Positions 1 through 10,360 are shown, counted from the stretch's first letter. The stretch is 50,864 bases of DNA from Prevotella micans DSM 21469 = JCM 16134 (GCF_000614105.1 NZ_BAKH01000014.1:1-50864); one strand, 5' to 3'. Notes: generated by a model from the letters alone, not told the origin. Made by a program: numbers and translations.

Positions 1-500
1 ACCGATGAAATCCCTTTTCGCAAGGTGCAAAACGGTCGTGACGATGGTAATATCGGTTTTGTCGATATGCAAAACCATCCCTACATCAATAATACCCTTT
101 CCTACGCTGTAGATTTCACCATGACCAAAGGTGCCGGTCGTTTCTACGCTGTAGATTCCAGCATGACCGAAAGTGATGGTCATTCCGACGTCGTAGAAAT
201 CGGGAGAACCGAGAGTGATGCTCATTCTGACGTCGTAGAAATCGGGAGAACCGAGAGTGATGCTCATTCTGACGTCGTAGAAAGCAGGGGAACCGAGAGT
301 GATGCTCATTCTGACGCCGTAGAAATCGGGAGAACCGAGTGTGAGGCTCATTCTGACGCCGCAGAAAGCTGGGGAACCGAAAGTGATGCTCATTCCGACG
401 CTGTAGAAATCGGGAGAACCGAGAGTGAGGCTCATTCTGACGCTGTAGAAATCGGGAGAACCGAGTGTGAGGCTCATTCTGACATCGCAGGAGGCATGGC
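1..500. repeat. 42-bp tandem repeat array, about 12 units
   Basis: Tandem units of 42 bp run from the left edge to about 500. The right-hand eight or so are clear (each holds a TGATGCTCATTCTGACG-like core and a GTAGAAATCGGGAGAACC-like spacer). The left-hand four, starting near 15, 57, 98 and 141, are increasingly degenerate. Because 42 is a multiple of three, frame 1 on the plus strand stays open to 525 as a 14-residue repeat (TESDAHSDVVEIGR-like), but the minus strand is open too (FLRRQNEHHSRFSR-like). Open frames on both strands are expected from any stop-free repeat of this length, so coding is unproven. The array may start outside the window. Confidence 0.9.
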
Positions 501-812
501 GACAACCGGTTTGCCGACCTGGTAACGTCACTGAACCATGTTTCGTCCGATTTCCGTTACACTCACGCTCAAAGTCAGGTGCAGAAGTCAGCGGCCAAAA
601 AGAGGAAGGATAACGGGGATGATAATTCCAAGAAACCCTCCGACCCGAAAAAGCCCGGCGACCCGAAGAAACCGGATGATGGCAAGAAACCCGGACGAGA
701 GGAAGACCCGGGCGAAGCCAGATATAAGAAAAGTGGGGGGATTTTCTACGCTAGGAAATCCCCCCGCTTCCCTCTAAGAGGACTCTTGTCTCTCTCTTCT
801 TCCTCCCACTAA
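483..812 (+). CDS. C-terminal end of an unidentified protein with a Lys/Pro/Asp-rich tail (possibly DUF6261-like)
   Basis: A frame open from 483 to the stop at 812 reads as a helix-like segment (RFADLVTSLNHVSSDF, then YTHAQSQVQ), followed by a low-complexity basic tail with repeated KKPGDP/KKPSDP units. The 'F..L...LN......Y...AQ' pattern followed by a basic tail resembles the end of Bacteroidales DUF6261-type proteins, but this is from memory and weak. The frame is closed by TGA at 480. Loss of one base near 480-500 would join it to the open repeat frame 1-525, and that is the direction of the frame errors seen elsewhere in this window. A stable hairpin at 735-765 lies inside the frame, so the true stop may come earlier. 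Partial gene with unknown function. Confidence 0.35.
   Translation, partial: HRRRHGDNRFADLVTSLNHVSSDFRYTHAQSQVQKSAAKKRKDNGDDNSKKPSDPKKPGDPKKPDDGKKPGREEDPGEARYKKSGGIFYARKSPRFPLRGLLSLSSSSH
735..765 (+). terminator. Stable G/C-armed hairpin, possible terminator
   Basis: Arms 735-746 and 754-765 pair over 12 bp (six G-C pairs, then ATTTTC with GGAAAT, one wobble) around a 7-base loop. The downstream sequence is pyrimidine-rich but has no clean T-run. A second hairpin follows at 848-880, with arms GACCTGCA and TGCAGGTC. Both lie between the left-edge gene tail and the 3' end of the minus-strand operon, and may insulate the two. Confidence 0.45.
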
Positions 813-904
813 AGAACAAAAGAGAAAATCGTTTATATAATCATTAAGACCTGCATCCGTCGCGACGACGCGTGCAGGTCGACCGTTTATATTCGGGGGT
901 GAAC

Positions 905-944
905 AAAAAACCGCCCCTCCGTGCTTGGATGCTCGGAGGGGCGG
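905..944 (-). terminator. Rho-independent terminator of the ileS-to-C69 operon
   Basis: A perfect 11-bp stem (CCGCCCCTCCG with CGGAGGGGCGG, at 911-921 and 934-944) is followed on the minus strand by TTTTTT (905-910). It lies 24 bp past the stop codon of the C69 peptidase gene, the last gene of the minus-strand run. Confidence 0.92.
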
Positions 945-967
945 TTGTGTTATATGGGGGTGACGGG

Positions 968-2608
968 TTATTTCTCTTCGGGAACGAGGAACTTGTCGCC
1001 AGTTTCTTTTATGAGCGCTTTTCGGGTGTATTCTCCATAGCCGGGGCGACTGACTGGGGCGCCGATTCCGGCTTCGGTGCGGAGGAATTTACCGTCTTTC
1101 TCAGGCTTAACGGCCATATCGTTGTACTTCACGATGAGATAGATGGCCAGTTTGCGCCAGCGGTCAATCATCTGGTCGGAAAGGGTGATGGAGTAGGCGT
1201 TGAGGTATTCTACGGCTGCTGCGCGGTCTACGGCATAAAGCTCCTGCGCCCTGTCTTCTACGGCTTTCTGGTTGGCGTAGTAGGAGTTTTCGAGCGAGTC
1301 GCGTACTTGTTTGAGCGACGGGAACATCATGTTGTAGCGCGGATAAACCATGTTGCTTACCCAGTTACAAACCCAGAATGCGTTTTTGTCGGAGAAGGTA
1401 ACGTCGTCGGCTCCTGGTGTGTTGAAGCATTCGGGCTGAACGGTGCTTCCGCAGTAGATTGGCACGTAGGCCACCATGTTTGCATCGTCGTTTCCGAACC
1501 ATATTATTCCGCCGATAACGTCGGGTAGCCATGAGCGCATCTGGCAGATATAAGAGAATCCGGTTTGCTGTGTAGAGATTGGACGTTCGTTGAAATACTT
1601 CTTTCCGTCTACTTCGAATTCAAGTGGTGTTGGGCGATAAGGCATCGACCATATGCCTTGTCCCTGGTCCTGATCGAGGCTGAGGGGCGTTCCTTCGAAA
1701 TGGTCGCGCATGCACTCGGCCATGATAGCGACGTCGAGCTTTTTGTTGGGCTCAATCCAAAGCGGCATGTCTTCGGCATTGGGGTCTTTTCCGAGCGCCC
1801 ATGGGAGCCAGCGGCTCATGTCTTTGAAATGATTGAAGTAGCTCCACACGCGTGCTTCGCACCAGCGCCGGCCCGTGAAGGTTGGTTTGGCATAGGCCAT
1901 CTTCCAGTTGAAGTCTTTGTCTTTTCCGGTGAACCATCCTTTTGAGCGTGCGTAGCTGATACAGTTTTTGGATTTGATGACTTCTGTTCCGTAGGTTGAG
2001 AACTGTCCGATTCGGCTTTGGTTTGCGTGTGCGGTTATCATTCCGTCGGGGATTTTGACAGCAACCCATACTACTTTCTGTTTATCGTCGCCTCCGCATC
2101 CTTGCATTTCGAGGAGCCACACTTCGTTTTTGTCGGCTATGGTAAATGTTTCTCCGCTTGAGCAGTAGCCGTAGGTTTCAACCAGCGATGTCATTACTTT
2201 GATTGCTTCGCGGGCCGTTTTGCTGCGTTGCAAACCGAGATACATTAGCGAGCCGTAGTCGATAGTTCCGTTTTTGTCTATCATCTCATCGCGTCCGCCG
2301 TAGGTTGTTTCGCCTATGCTCACCTGGAATTCGTTGATGTTTCCGATGACATTATAGGTTACGGGCGCTTCGGGAATGAATCCGTGACTTACGTGCGAAT
2401 CGTAGTCTACGATTTCGCAGCGGTCGGCTTTCTGGTGTATTCCTCCAGGGTGGTGACGCAGTCCGGCAAACATTCCGTAGCTGTCGGCGTCGTAAGTAAC
2501 GAGGATTGAACCGTCTTTCGTTGCTCCTTTCGTTGCAATGAGGTTAGTGCAGGCTTTTGCTCCGGATATTGCGGAGGCAAGAAGCATAATCATGAATAAT
2601 TTCTTCAT
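968..2608 (-). CDS. Secreted C69-family dipeptidase
   Basis: A 546-aa member of peptidase family C69 (PepD-type, N-terminal nucleophile hydrolase). Residues 1-19 form a signal peptide ending AKA, directly before Cys20 (ACTNLIATKGAT). In this family that cysteine becomes the N-terminal catalytic nucleophile after processing. Further family-typical stretches are DGSILVTYDADSYG, GETTYGGRDEM and the ETFTIADKNEVWLLEM segment. The start at 2608 (MKKLFMIML) is chosen over an in-frame ATG-equivalent 84 bp upstream because only it gives a proper signal peptide. Family members hydrolyse dipeptides with broad specificity; here the enzyme is probably periplasmic and serves peptide catabolism. It is the last gene of the operon, 28 bp after the M23 gene, and is followed by a strong terminator. 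Frame is intact. Confidence 0.9.
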   Translation of the reverse strand: MKKLFMIMLLASAISGAKACTNLIATKGATKDGSILVTYDADSYGMFAGLRHHPGGIHQKADRCEIVDYDSHVSHGFIPEAPVTYNVIGNINEFQVSIGETTYGGRDEMIDKNGTIDYGSLMYLGLQRSKTAREAIKVMTSLVETYGYCSSGETFTIADKNEVWLLEMQGCGGDDKQKVVWVAVKIPDGMITAHANQSRIGQFSTYGTEVIKSKNCISYARSKGWFTGKDKDFNWKMAYAKPTFTGRRWCEARVWSYFNHFKDMSRWLPWALGKDPNAEDMPLWIEPNKKLDVAIMAECMRDHFEGTPLSLDQDQGQGIWSMPYRPTPLEFEVDGKKYFNERPISTQQTGFSYICQMRSWLPDVIGGIIWFGNDDANMVAYVPIYCGSTVQPECFNTPGADDVTFSDKNAFWVCNWVSNMVYPRYNMMFPSLKQVRDSLENSYYANQKAVEDRAQELYAVDRAAAVEYLNAYSITLSDQMIDRWRKLAIYLIVKYNDMAVKPEKDGKFLRTEAGIGAPVSRPGYGEYTRKALIKETGDKFLVPEEK

Positions 2609-2636
2609 TTGATATTCTAAGTTTAAAGTTAAAGAT

Positions 2637-4278
2637 TCAATATCTGACTTTGGCTTTGAACATGCTTCGGTTGTTGCAGTTGTCGGTTGCAATAACTGTT
2701 AGCGTTCGCCATGTGTTACGGGGTGTGATGGGGGTATTCTCGAGGTTGCATGCGATGATGGTTTTGTCTTTTCCCTGTTGGAAGAGTACGAATCGGCCGT
2801 CGATATAGGTTCGTAGGCTTGCATTCCGCTTGCATCGTCAGTTATTTTTAGAAGGAGATTACGTGGGTCGAGGTGCAGTTTTGTAATGAGGGGCGGACGG
2901 GTGTCGTAGTAGGCATAGTAAATGTCGCCCAGTTCGCGAATCCTGGTTGTGAGCCAGCCTTGCTTGTATGTTCCTCCGCAGAACCATCCTGCGGCCCCGT
3001 ATATTCCGGGGAATCCGGTGGCAGCGATGTAGAGTTTGCGTGTGTCGAGATTTGCAGCATTGACTCGGAGGCTTATTTTACCGTAGCCGAGCAGTGGAGA
3101 GCGGGTTGCGCTGAAGCTGTAGGCCGCAGACAGAGCGCCGTTTATCGTCATGCTGCGCGGATGCAGTAGAGTCTCGGTGGCTAGCTTCGAGCCTGGGATT
3201 TCGAGGCGAACATCTTGCAATTGTACCAGGTTGTTGTCCTTTTTCGGACTGATGAGCATCGCGCCTTTCAGCTTAGGGGCAGATGGAATAGGCGTTGGTT
3301 CGGCCCTAACGATTATTTCTTTTTCGGTTTGGTTACCGTATATGTCGCTCATTACATAACGAAGACGATAGTTGCGGCGTTGGTTGAAGTCGATTATACC
3401 TTGATTGGTTCCGGTTTTTATTATCGGCAGTCGGTTCCCAGGCTCGCGGAACGATTTTAGGAACCAAACTTTACTGTTGAGATAGTGTTGGAAGTCGCCC
3501 CACGAGTTAACCATTCGGTTGTCGGCTGGCGGAATACCGTTGCGTCGCTTGCAAAGACTAGCTTGCCATCGCAATAAAGTTTCATGAATCGTACACCGAA
3601 TGTGTTGCTGACATCGTCCATATAATCGTCGGCCCGCACGGCGAATCCCACCTTTCCCCAGGCTGTGAAGGTTTCGCGATTGAATGAGAATATTCTGGAT
3701 TCGGCAGAGCGCTCGAAGATTCCTTTACTGGGTTGCGGATAGGTTTTGAAGGAGTGAATGATGGGCGGACGGTGGTCATCGATTGTTTTATTTAGGAAGA
3801 TGAGCGGGTCAATCATCGTGCTCGTTGCTGTTTTGCGTATCTCCAAATGAAGATGCGGGCCTTGCGATGCACCCGTGTTTCCGCTGAGTCCTATGAGCTG
3901 ACCTCTCTTTACTGGCAGTTCGCCGGGTTGGAAGCGAATATCGGCCGTAAATTTGTGATGTTTATATTGCCATCGCTGAACTGAAGCGGATATTTGTGGG
4001 GCATAGCGATTAAGATGAAGATAGTAGCTAGAATGTCCGTTGGGATGAGCCACGATGAGGGCCAATCCGTCGCCATGTAACTCCACGATGGCAGCCGAAA
4101 CATATCCGTCGGCAATGGAATAAACGCCAAGATTTACGGTGTGATTTGTTTTGACATCTATTCCGCCATGGAAATGATTAGGGCGAGGCTCACCGAAATT
4201 TCCGGCCAACTTTACCGGAATGTGAACGGGCGAACTGAAAGATAGTGCGCTGAGAAAAAGACTTAAAATGAATTGCAT
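2637..4278 (-). CDS. Secreted M23 (LytM-type) metallopeptidase, two frame breaks
   Basis: A cell-wall endopeptidase-like protein of about 546 aa. Residues 1-16 look like a signal peptide. The LytM zinc site is visible as H37-GGI-D41 (NHFHGGIDVK) and the HxH at 142-144 (GPHLHLEIR), so the N-terminal domain has the catalytic residues. The long C-terminal part (TRMVNS-like NRMVNSWGDF, WFLKSF) is typical of Bacteroidales M23 proteins. The reading frame is broken near 3536 and near 2813. Restoring one base at each gives a continuous protein ending KAKVRY at 2637. Both breaks look like sequencing errors. It probably cleaves peptidoglycan cross-links or matures cell-surface proteins in the periplasm. 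It sits between the 68-aa gene (22 bp upstream) and the C69 dipeptidase. Confidence 0.82.
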
Positions 4279-4300
4279 TCGTTCTGGATTTTGGTGTGTG

Positions 4301-4507
4301 TCATCTTAATGGAATCCTGCCTTGATAGGCTCTGAGGATTCCCTTTTCGTCGTTTTTCACTTCGATAGTTCCCGGCATCCATTCGGTCATTGGCAATTCA
4401 TGCTCCAAGCGATAGTATGTTTTCACTACGCCCGACTCGAGTTCTATAACACCCGGTTCGAATATCCTTGCTCCGGCAATCACTATGTTGGCACTGATTC
4501 TTCTCAT
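4301..4507 (-). CDS. 68-aa conserved-looking small protein
   Basis: ATG at 4507 lies 4 bp after the restored stop of the DUF4296 gene (4512), and the frame ends at 4301, 22 bp before the M23 start. The protein begins MRRISANIVIAGARIF and ends GRIPLR; it is predicted soluble, with no signal peptide or membrane segment. Its start resembles the N-terminal beta strands of some Bacteroidales amidohydrolase-like proteins, but it is far too short to be one. Without restoring the base lost near 4628 it would wrongly appear as the C-terminus of the lipoprotein. Function unknown. Confidence 0.6.
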   Translation of the reverse strand: MRRISANIVIAGARIFEPGVIELESGVVKTYYRLEHELPMTEWMPGTIEVKNDEKGILRAYQGRIPLR

Positions 4508-4511
4508 TATT

Positions 4512-5557
4512 CTATTCTGGGGGGATGTTACGTTCGCGCATGGCCTCTTGCGGAGTTCTTGTTTCCTCGGTTTTTTGCGGTTCAGGAGGTTCGGGGGCCG
4601 GAATAGCCACGGGTTCTCGCCGATTGTCCGAATGGGGTCTTTCTTGTTAATGGAATCGGTTGCAGCCTCCGGTTTGCCTGGATGCACATGCATTCTGATG
4701 AGGCGGATGTCGGTTAGTATTAGCATCTTGAAAGTGGAAACCGGTTGTTCGTCAGGAAGCATAAGGAAATATCCGCGTACTGATTTTATGGCAAGCGAAT
4801 CGTCGTTGAACATCATAATCGATTGTCGCGAGTCGTTGTTTATCCGCAGCATTTGTGTTGCAATACTGTCGTTTCGGTAGGTTATTGCGAGCATAACCAC
4901 CGCATCTCGCATTCCTTCTTGAACGATGAACTGCGAATTGAAACTCATCATTAGGCGGTCGCCTTTATGGAAGGCCGTGTCTACTTTTATCGTGAACGAA
5001 TATTTGTTTGCCGGTGCGTAGGGCGACAGCATCATAGTTCGTAGTCCGTTCCACACGTCGGCCGTGTCGCCTTTCGACGTTATTGAGCTGTATTGGGCTA
5101 GTTCGCTCTCCGAAGCTCCCATAGATTTGGCCTCATTTCCGAGCCGTTCGGAAATGCGTTCGTAAATCTTGCGCAATCGTTCGGTATGCCGGACGTAATA
5201 TTCCAACGAAGCATTGAATTGTGACTCCGTAACCTCATGTTTTTTCAGTGCCGCCAGTTTATAGGCTTCGGTCTTAGTCGGGTCGGCACCTTTCTGCGCG
5301 GCCATCGCCAAAGCTATATGATAGTCGTATAGAATATCTTCCATCTTTCCCTCTTGAATGTATTCAGAAGGCACGGCGGGTTTGCACGATGCCAACAGGC
5401 CAAGAAGGAAAACGATGAGGATCTTGACGATGTAGTTTCGTCTGATTTTATGTGTGTGTGAGGGAGTAACCGATGGTAACCGGATCCCATTCTGGGACGA
5501 TGCATTCAATGTGGTTGAATGCCAAATCACGCGACTAATTGACGCATTCACAATCAT
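4512..5557 (-). CDS. DUF4296 lipoprotein (one frame break)
   Basis: A lipoprotein signal (KILIVFLLGLLASC) is followed by a DUF4296 domain with typical motifs (VPSEYIQEGKMEDILYDYHIA, then EAYKLAALKKHEVTESQFNASL). The middle is mixed, and the end is a Pro/Glu-rich tail (PAPEPPEPQKTEETRTP, ending NIPPE). Restoring one base in the CC near 4628 gives this tail and the stop at 4512; without it the frame runs into the next gene. The start is uncertain. ATG at 5557 lies 5 bp after the lspA stop, but it puts the lipobox cysteine at residue 58, too far in. A start nearer 5434 is more likely, yet no ATG is present there. Likely inner- or outer-membrane anchored. Its place directly after lspA, the enzyme that processes lipoproteins, is conserved in Bacteroidales. 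Molecular function unknown. Confidence 0.75.
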
Positions 5558-5562
5558 TGATG

Positions 5563-6221
5563 TTATTCGAGGGAATCGTTTTGAACGGGTTTTTCTTTCT
5601 TGAATACGTCGCCGTTCAAATCGTTTCTATAAAAAATGAACATAAGAGACAATCCTACGGTTATGCATGAGTCGGCGAAGTTGAATACTGGTGAGAAAAA
5701 CGTAAATCGCTCGCCTCCCCACACGGGGAACCAGCTGGGAAATGTTCCGCTGAATATCGGAAAATAGAACATATCCACCACTCTTCCCATGAGAATCGAG
5801 GCATAGCCGTTGCCCCACGAAACAAGTTCGGCCGGCGGAGCGCCATATAATACGGTTGCGATTCGGTGAAGATTTCGCCATAAAAAAGCGAGTCGAATAT
5901 GTTTCCGGCTGCCCCGGCACATATCATAGACATCACTACAACGAAGCCGGTTTTTGCGCCGCTGCGAATCTTTTTTGCGATATACCAAACGAGGAAGCCT
6001 ACGGCCAGAATTCGGAAGAGACTCAGAGCGAGCTTGCTTCCTAATTCCATTCCCCATGCCATGCCGTTGTTTTCGATAAACTCAATATGAAACCAATCGA
6101 AAATCCGGATGGATTCGCCAAGGCTCATATTGAGTTTTACGATAACCTTGATTGTTTGGTCGATTACGAGCAGCGCAACAACGACTAAACAAGCAATGAT
6201 GGCTTTCTTTTTATTGTTCAT
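5563..6221 (-). CDS. lspA: Lipoprotein signal peptidase II (one frame break)
   Basis: An inner-membrane aspartyl protease that removes prolipoprotein signal peptides. It begins MNNKKKAIIACLVVVALLVI, with a first membrane helix followed by DQTIKV. Family motifs are AGAAGNIFDSLF (first catalytic Asp), VVDMFYFP and FNFADSCITVG (second catalytic Asp). The frame breaks in the glycine stretch near 5844. Restoring one G gives MGAPPAELVSWGNGYAS and a continuous protein of about 219 aa, slightly longer than the E. coli type, as is usual in Bacteroidetes, because of the insert before the last helix. It is essential, so the break is taken as a sequencing error. It sits between the DksA-like gene (21 bp) and the DUF4296 lipoprotein. 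Confidence 0.93.
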
Positions 6222-6242
6222 TCGGGGCAGGGTTTTGCGGGG

Positions 6243-6626
6243 TCAATGATTTTTGTTAGCCTCTTTTGAAGCCACGCTTAAGGTTGCATGAGGAACGATT
6301 CTGAGGCGTTCTTTCGGAATGAGTTCGCCCGTTATACGGTCTATGCCGTATGTTTTGTTGTCGATACGCAACAATGCAGCTTGCAGAGCCTGAATAAACT
6401 TTTGCTGCCGCTGGGCCATCTGCACAAGTTCTTCTTTCGATTGGTTTGTACTGCCTTCCTCCAAAGCTTTGTAGGTTGGCGATGTGTCGTCGATGTCGTT
6501 AGTGTTTTTATTCATCAACACTTTCATCGTTTCATCATAATCCGACTTGGCAATCTTTAGCCTGTCGTTTATTATACCGCGGAACTCTTCGAGCTCCTCA
6601 TCGTTATAGCGCTTTTTTATTTCCAT
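6243..6626 (-). CDS. TraR/DksA-family protein without zinc-finger cysteines
   Basis: A 127-aa DksA-like protein with a predicted coiled-coil N-terminal half (residues about 5-95) and the family C-terminal signature NKTYGIDRITGELIPKERLR. In DksA/TraR proteins this segment carries the C4 zinc finger (YGxCxxC); here the position is YGIDRI and there is no cysteine anywhere in the protein. Family members bind the RNA polymerase secondary channel and modulate transcription with ppGpp. Whether this variant does so is unknown. It lies 32 bp after ileS and 21 bp before lspA in one operon, a conserved Bacteroidales order. Confidence 0.88.
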   Translation of the reverse strand: MEIKKRYNDEELEEFRGIINDRLKIAKSDYDETMKVLMNKNTNDIDDTSPTYKALEEGSTNQSKEELVQMAQRQQKFIQALQAALLRIDNKTYGIDRITGELIPKERLRIVPHATLSVASKEANKNH

Positions 6627-6658
6627 AAAATATGATTTAATAGATTATTCAATTATGA

Positions 6659-9600
6659 CTAAGCTTTTTCAACTTTAATGTTTATTTTGAACGTATCGAA
6701 GTCAGCTTCAATGCCTGTGTTCTCAGCAACAACAAGCTCGTTAGCTAGGACTTGTGTCTTGATGAAGTCGCCGAACGATTCGATAGCCTTTTCGATTTCT
6801 TCGTTTTTGCCCACTGTGACAATGATGCGGTCGGTTATTTCGAAGCCACTTTCTTTTCTGATGTTCTGTAGGCGATTAATCAGTTCGCGAGCCATTCCTT
6901 CACGACGAAGTTCATCGGTTAATTCAACTTCTAGAGCTACGGTTAGATTCCCCTCATTGCTAACCAGCCAGCCGGGTATATCTTCAGATATTATTTCAAC
7001 TTCTGAAGCTTCGACGTTTATTGATTGTCCGCCGAGTTCTAAGCTGAATTTACCGGATGTTTCGAACTGTAAAATCTCTTCTTGTGAGAGGGCGTTTATT
7101 TTGGCGGCAACTTCTTTCATCAGTTTACCGTATTTCTTGCCCATCACGCGGAAGTTGCACTTTACTTTCTTTACTAACATTCCTTGTCCTTCAACGAAAT
7201 TGAGCGTCTTGACATTTACCTCATGACAAATGAGGTCAGCAACAGCAGATATGTGTCTCTTTTGCTCGGTGTCGACGGCAGGAATCATTATCTGCGACAA
7301 TGGCTGACGAACTTTGATATTAACTTTCCGACGGAGTGCTAATACCATAGATGTTATTTTCTGCGCCATATCCATGCGAGTTTCCAGGTCTTTGTCTATT
7401 ACGGCAGTATTTACAATGGGCCATCTGTCCAGATGAACGCTTTCTAGCTTGCCGCCCAGGTCGCGATAGAGGCGATCAGAATAGAAAGGAGCAAACGGAG
7501 CTATGAGTTTGGCTACAGTCATCAAGCATATATATAATGTGTTGTAAGCACTTTTTTTATCAGTGCTCATTTCCTTGCCCCAGAAGCGTTTCCTGTTCAA
7601 ACGAACATACCAGTTGCTGAGATCGTAGTTCACAAAACCGTCAATCAACCTACCAGCGCGTGTCGGATCGAAATCGTCTAACTCTTTAGTGACAGCGTTC
7701 ACTAAGCTGTTCAACTTCGAGATTATCCAGCGGTCTATTTCGGGCGCATCGATATCTAATTGTATAGTTTCGGTTGGTTCATAACCATCGACATTGGCAT
7801 AAAGAGCAAAGAAACTGTATGTGTTGTAGAGTGTGCCGAAGAACTTTCTTCTACATTCGTCCACGCTATTGGCGTCGAATTTCAGATTGTCCCACGGCTC
7901 GCTATTGGTCATCATGTAGAAACGAACAGGGTCGGCACCATATTTATGAAGCATTTCGAACGGGTCGACAACATTGCCGACATGCTTGCTCATTTTATTG
8001 CCCTTTGCATCAAGAACAAGACCTGTTGATATTACGTTCTTAAAGGCGACCGAATCGAATATCATCACAGCCAGGGCATGTAGTGTGAAGAACCAACCGC
8101 GTGTTTGGTCAACTCCCTCATTTATGAAATCGGCCGGATAGAATGCCGGTGGGATGGGTGTACCTTCGTATATTGAATGAATGAGTTCGTTACGGTATTC
8201 GGCTTCATTCTTTCCGGTTATAGCCAGAGCCTTGGCATTCAATTCACCTTCGAAAGGATAGTGTAGCTGTGCATAGGGCATTGAACCACTGTCGAACCAA
8301 ACGTCTATTAGGTCGTCCTCACGACGCATTGGTTTGCCTTCGTCGTTCACGAGCACAATTTCGTCGACATACGGGCGGTGAAGGTCTATCTTATCGTAGT
8401 TAGCTTGACTATAATCGCCAACAATGAAACCACGTTCTTTCAGAGGATTCGATTTCATCACGCCAGCTTCCACGGCTTTGTCGATTTCTTTATAGAGTTC
8501 TTCAACCGAACCGATACACTTCTCGTTGCGGTTTTCGTCGCGCCAGATGGGTAGTGGAGTTCCCCAGAAGCGTGACCGACTGAGATTCCAATCGTTCAGG
8601 TTCTCTAGCCAGTTGCCGAAGCGTCCAGTACCGGTAGATTCTGGTTGCCAACGAATTGTTTTGTTCAGTTCAACCATGCGCTCTTTCTTAGCTGTGTCTT
8701 TGATGAACCAGCTGTCGAGCGGATAGTAGAGTATCGGTTTATCTGTGCGCCAGCAATGCGGATAGTTGTGTACATGCTTCTGAATCATGAAAGCCGTTCC
8801 CTCTTGTTTCATTTCCATACAGAGAACAATATTCAAATCTTCAGCTTTGTCAGATGCTTTTTTATCCCAAACGCCGCCCGGATTGAACTGTGGGTCGTAG
8901 GCGTTCTTAACATAGTCGCCTGCATGATGGCCATAGGCTTCCACATCAACGCATTTGTCTACGAAGTTGTGGTCGAGCTCGTCTATCAAATAATATTTTC
9001 CCTGCAAATCAACCATCGGACGGGTTTCGCCTTTCTTCGAAATGAGATATAGCGCCGGCACATTAGCGTCGCGACAAACCTTAGCATCGTCAGCTCCAAA
9101 AGTTGGGGCGGTGTGAACTATTCCGGTTCCATCGTCGGTTGTCACATAGTCGCCTAATATAACTCGGAAGCTTCATCGGCCATTTCAACAAACCGGTCGC
9201 GACCGGTTTCACACATGAATACCTTTTCAGGATGATCAGCGGCATATTTGTTTACGAATTCGGGAGCGACATCGCCTACTTTCTCAACCGGTTTAATCCA
9301 TGGCATCAGTTGTGCATAGTGCATGCCCTCAAGATCGATACCTTTTATACGGCCAACTATTCTATAAGGTATTAACTTATTGCCACGTTCAAAGTTTGGT
9401 AATTCGCCTTTGTCGGTTATCTCTCCTTCAGCGGAAAGATATGCGGCTACACGACTTTCGGCCATAATCAGTGTTATTTTTTTTGCGTCGTAGGGATTAT
9501 AAGTTTCAACTATTACATAGTCTATCTTCGGCCCTACACACAATGCTGTATTCGACGGCAGAGTCCACGGCGTGGTTGTCCATGCAACAAAGTGTGGGGC

Positions 9601-10335
9601 GCCCCAATTGCCAACCGAAATACCCGTTCGCTTGAGCAGGTCTTTCCAGTCGTCATCCCGTACGGCAAACTGCGCCGTCACGGTTGTGTCCTTAACGTCA
9701 CGATAGCATCCGGGAAGATTTAGCTCGTGACTCGACAATCCGGTTCCGGCCGCGGGCGAATAAGGCTGAATTGTGTAACCTTTATAAAGCAGTCCTTTGT
9801 TGTGAAGCTGTTTGAGAAGCCACCATAGGGTTTCGATGTATTTGTTGTCGTATGTAATATATGGATTGTCGAGATCTACGAAATATCCCATTTCCTCCGT
9901 GAGTTGACGCCACTGTGCAGTGAATTTCATTACATTCTCGCGACACCGGAGATTATACTCTTCGGTCGAGATATACTTCGGTGATTCGTGATTGTCGATG
10001 TCTTTCTTGGTTATTCCGAGTTCTTTCTCAACGCCTAGTTCAACGGGAAGCCCGTGTGTATCCCATCCGGCTTTGCGATGCACCTGGAAGCCTTGCATGG
10101 TTTTATATCGGTTGAAGGCATCTTTAATCGAGCGAGCCAGAACATGATGTATGCCCGGATGACCGTTAGCTGACGGGGGGCCCTCGAAGAAGATGAATTG
10201 AGGCATTCCTTCACGTTCGTCCACGCTTTTGCGGAATATATCGTTCTGTTGCCATTCCGACAATATTTCTTTATTGGTTTCAACCAAATTCAATCCGTTG
10301 TATTCGGCGAATTTCTTAGCCATAAGCTTATTCAT
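6659..10335 (-). CDS. ileS: Isoleucyl-tRNA synthetase (one frame break)
   Basis: A class I aminoacyl-tRNA synthetase that charges tRNA-Ile in the cytoplasm; about 1225 aa once restored. The ATP-site HIGH equivalent is in GPPSANGHPGIHHVLAR (near residue 52), and the KMSKS-type loop is GNKMSKHVGN. An editing (CP1) domain lies between, with ATGTGLSSHE-like and TTDDGTGIVHTAPTFG motifs, and the C-terminal anticodon-binding region carries a DUF5915-like tail. The frame breaks near 9156 (a TAG in EASELY*); one restored T or A gives LYLGDYVTTDDGTG. It is essential and single-copy here, so this is almost certainly a read error. First gene of the operon that runs to the C69 dipeptidase. Start at 10335; a second ATG at 10323 (MAKKFAEYNG) is equally plausible. 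Confidence 0.95.
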
Positions 10336-10352
10336 TTTCGTTTAATGTCGTG

Positions 10353-10360
10353 CAAAGATA
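10353..10360 (-). promoter_or_regulatory. -7 box (TATCTTTG) of the ileS operon
   Basis: TATCTTTG on the minus strand matches the Bacteroidetes -7 consensus TAnnTTTG and leaves about 17 nt to the ileS ATG at 10335. The -33 element is not distinct. Confidence 0.6.

Noticed and set aside
116..505. Open frame on the minus strand through the 42-bp array (FLRRQNEHHSRFSR repeats)
   Set aside because: It is the reverse of the same repeat. Open frames on both strands are expected for a stop-free unit whose length is a multiple of three; it has no homology I recognise.
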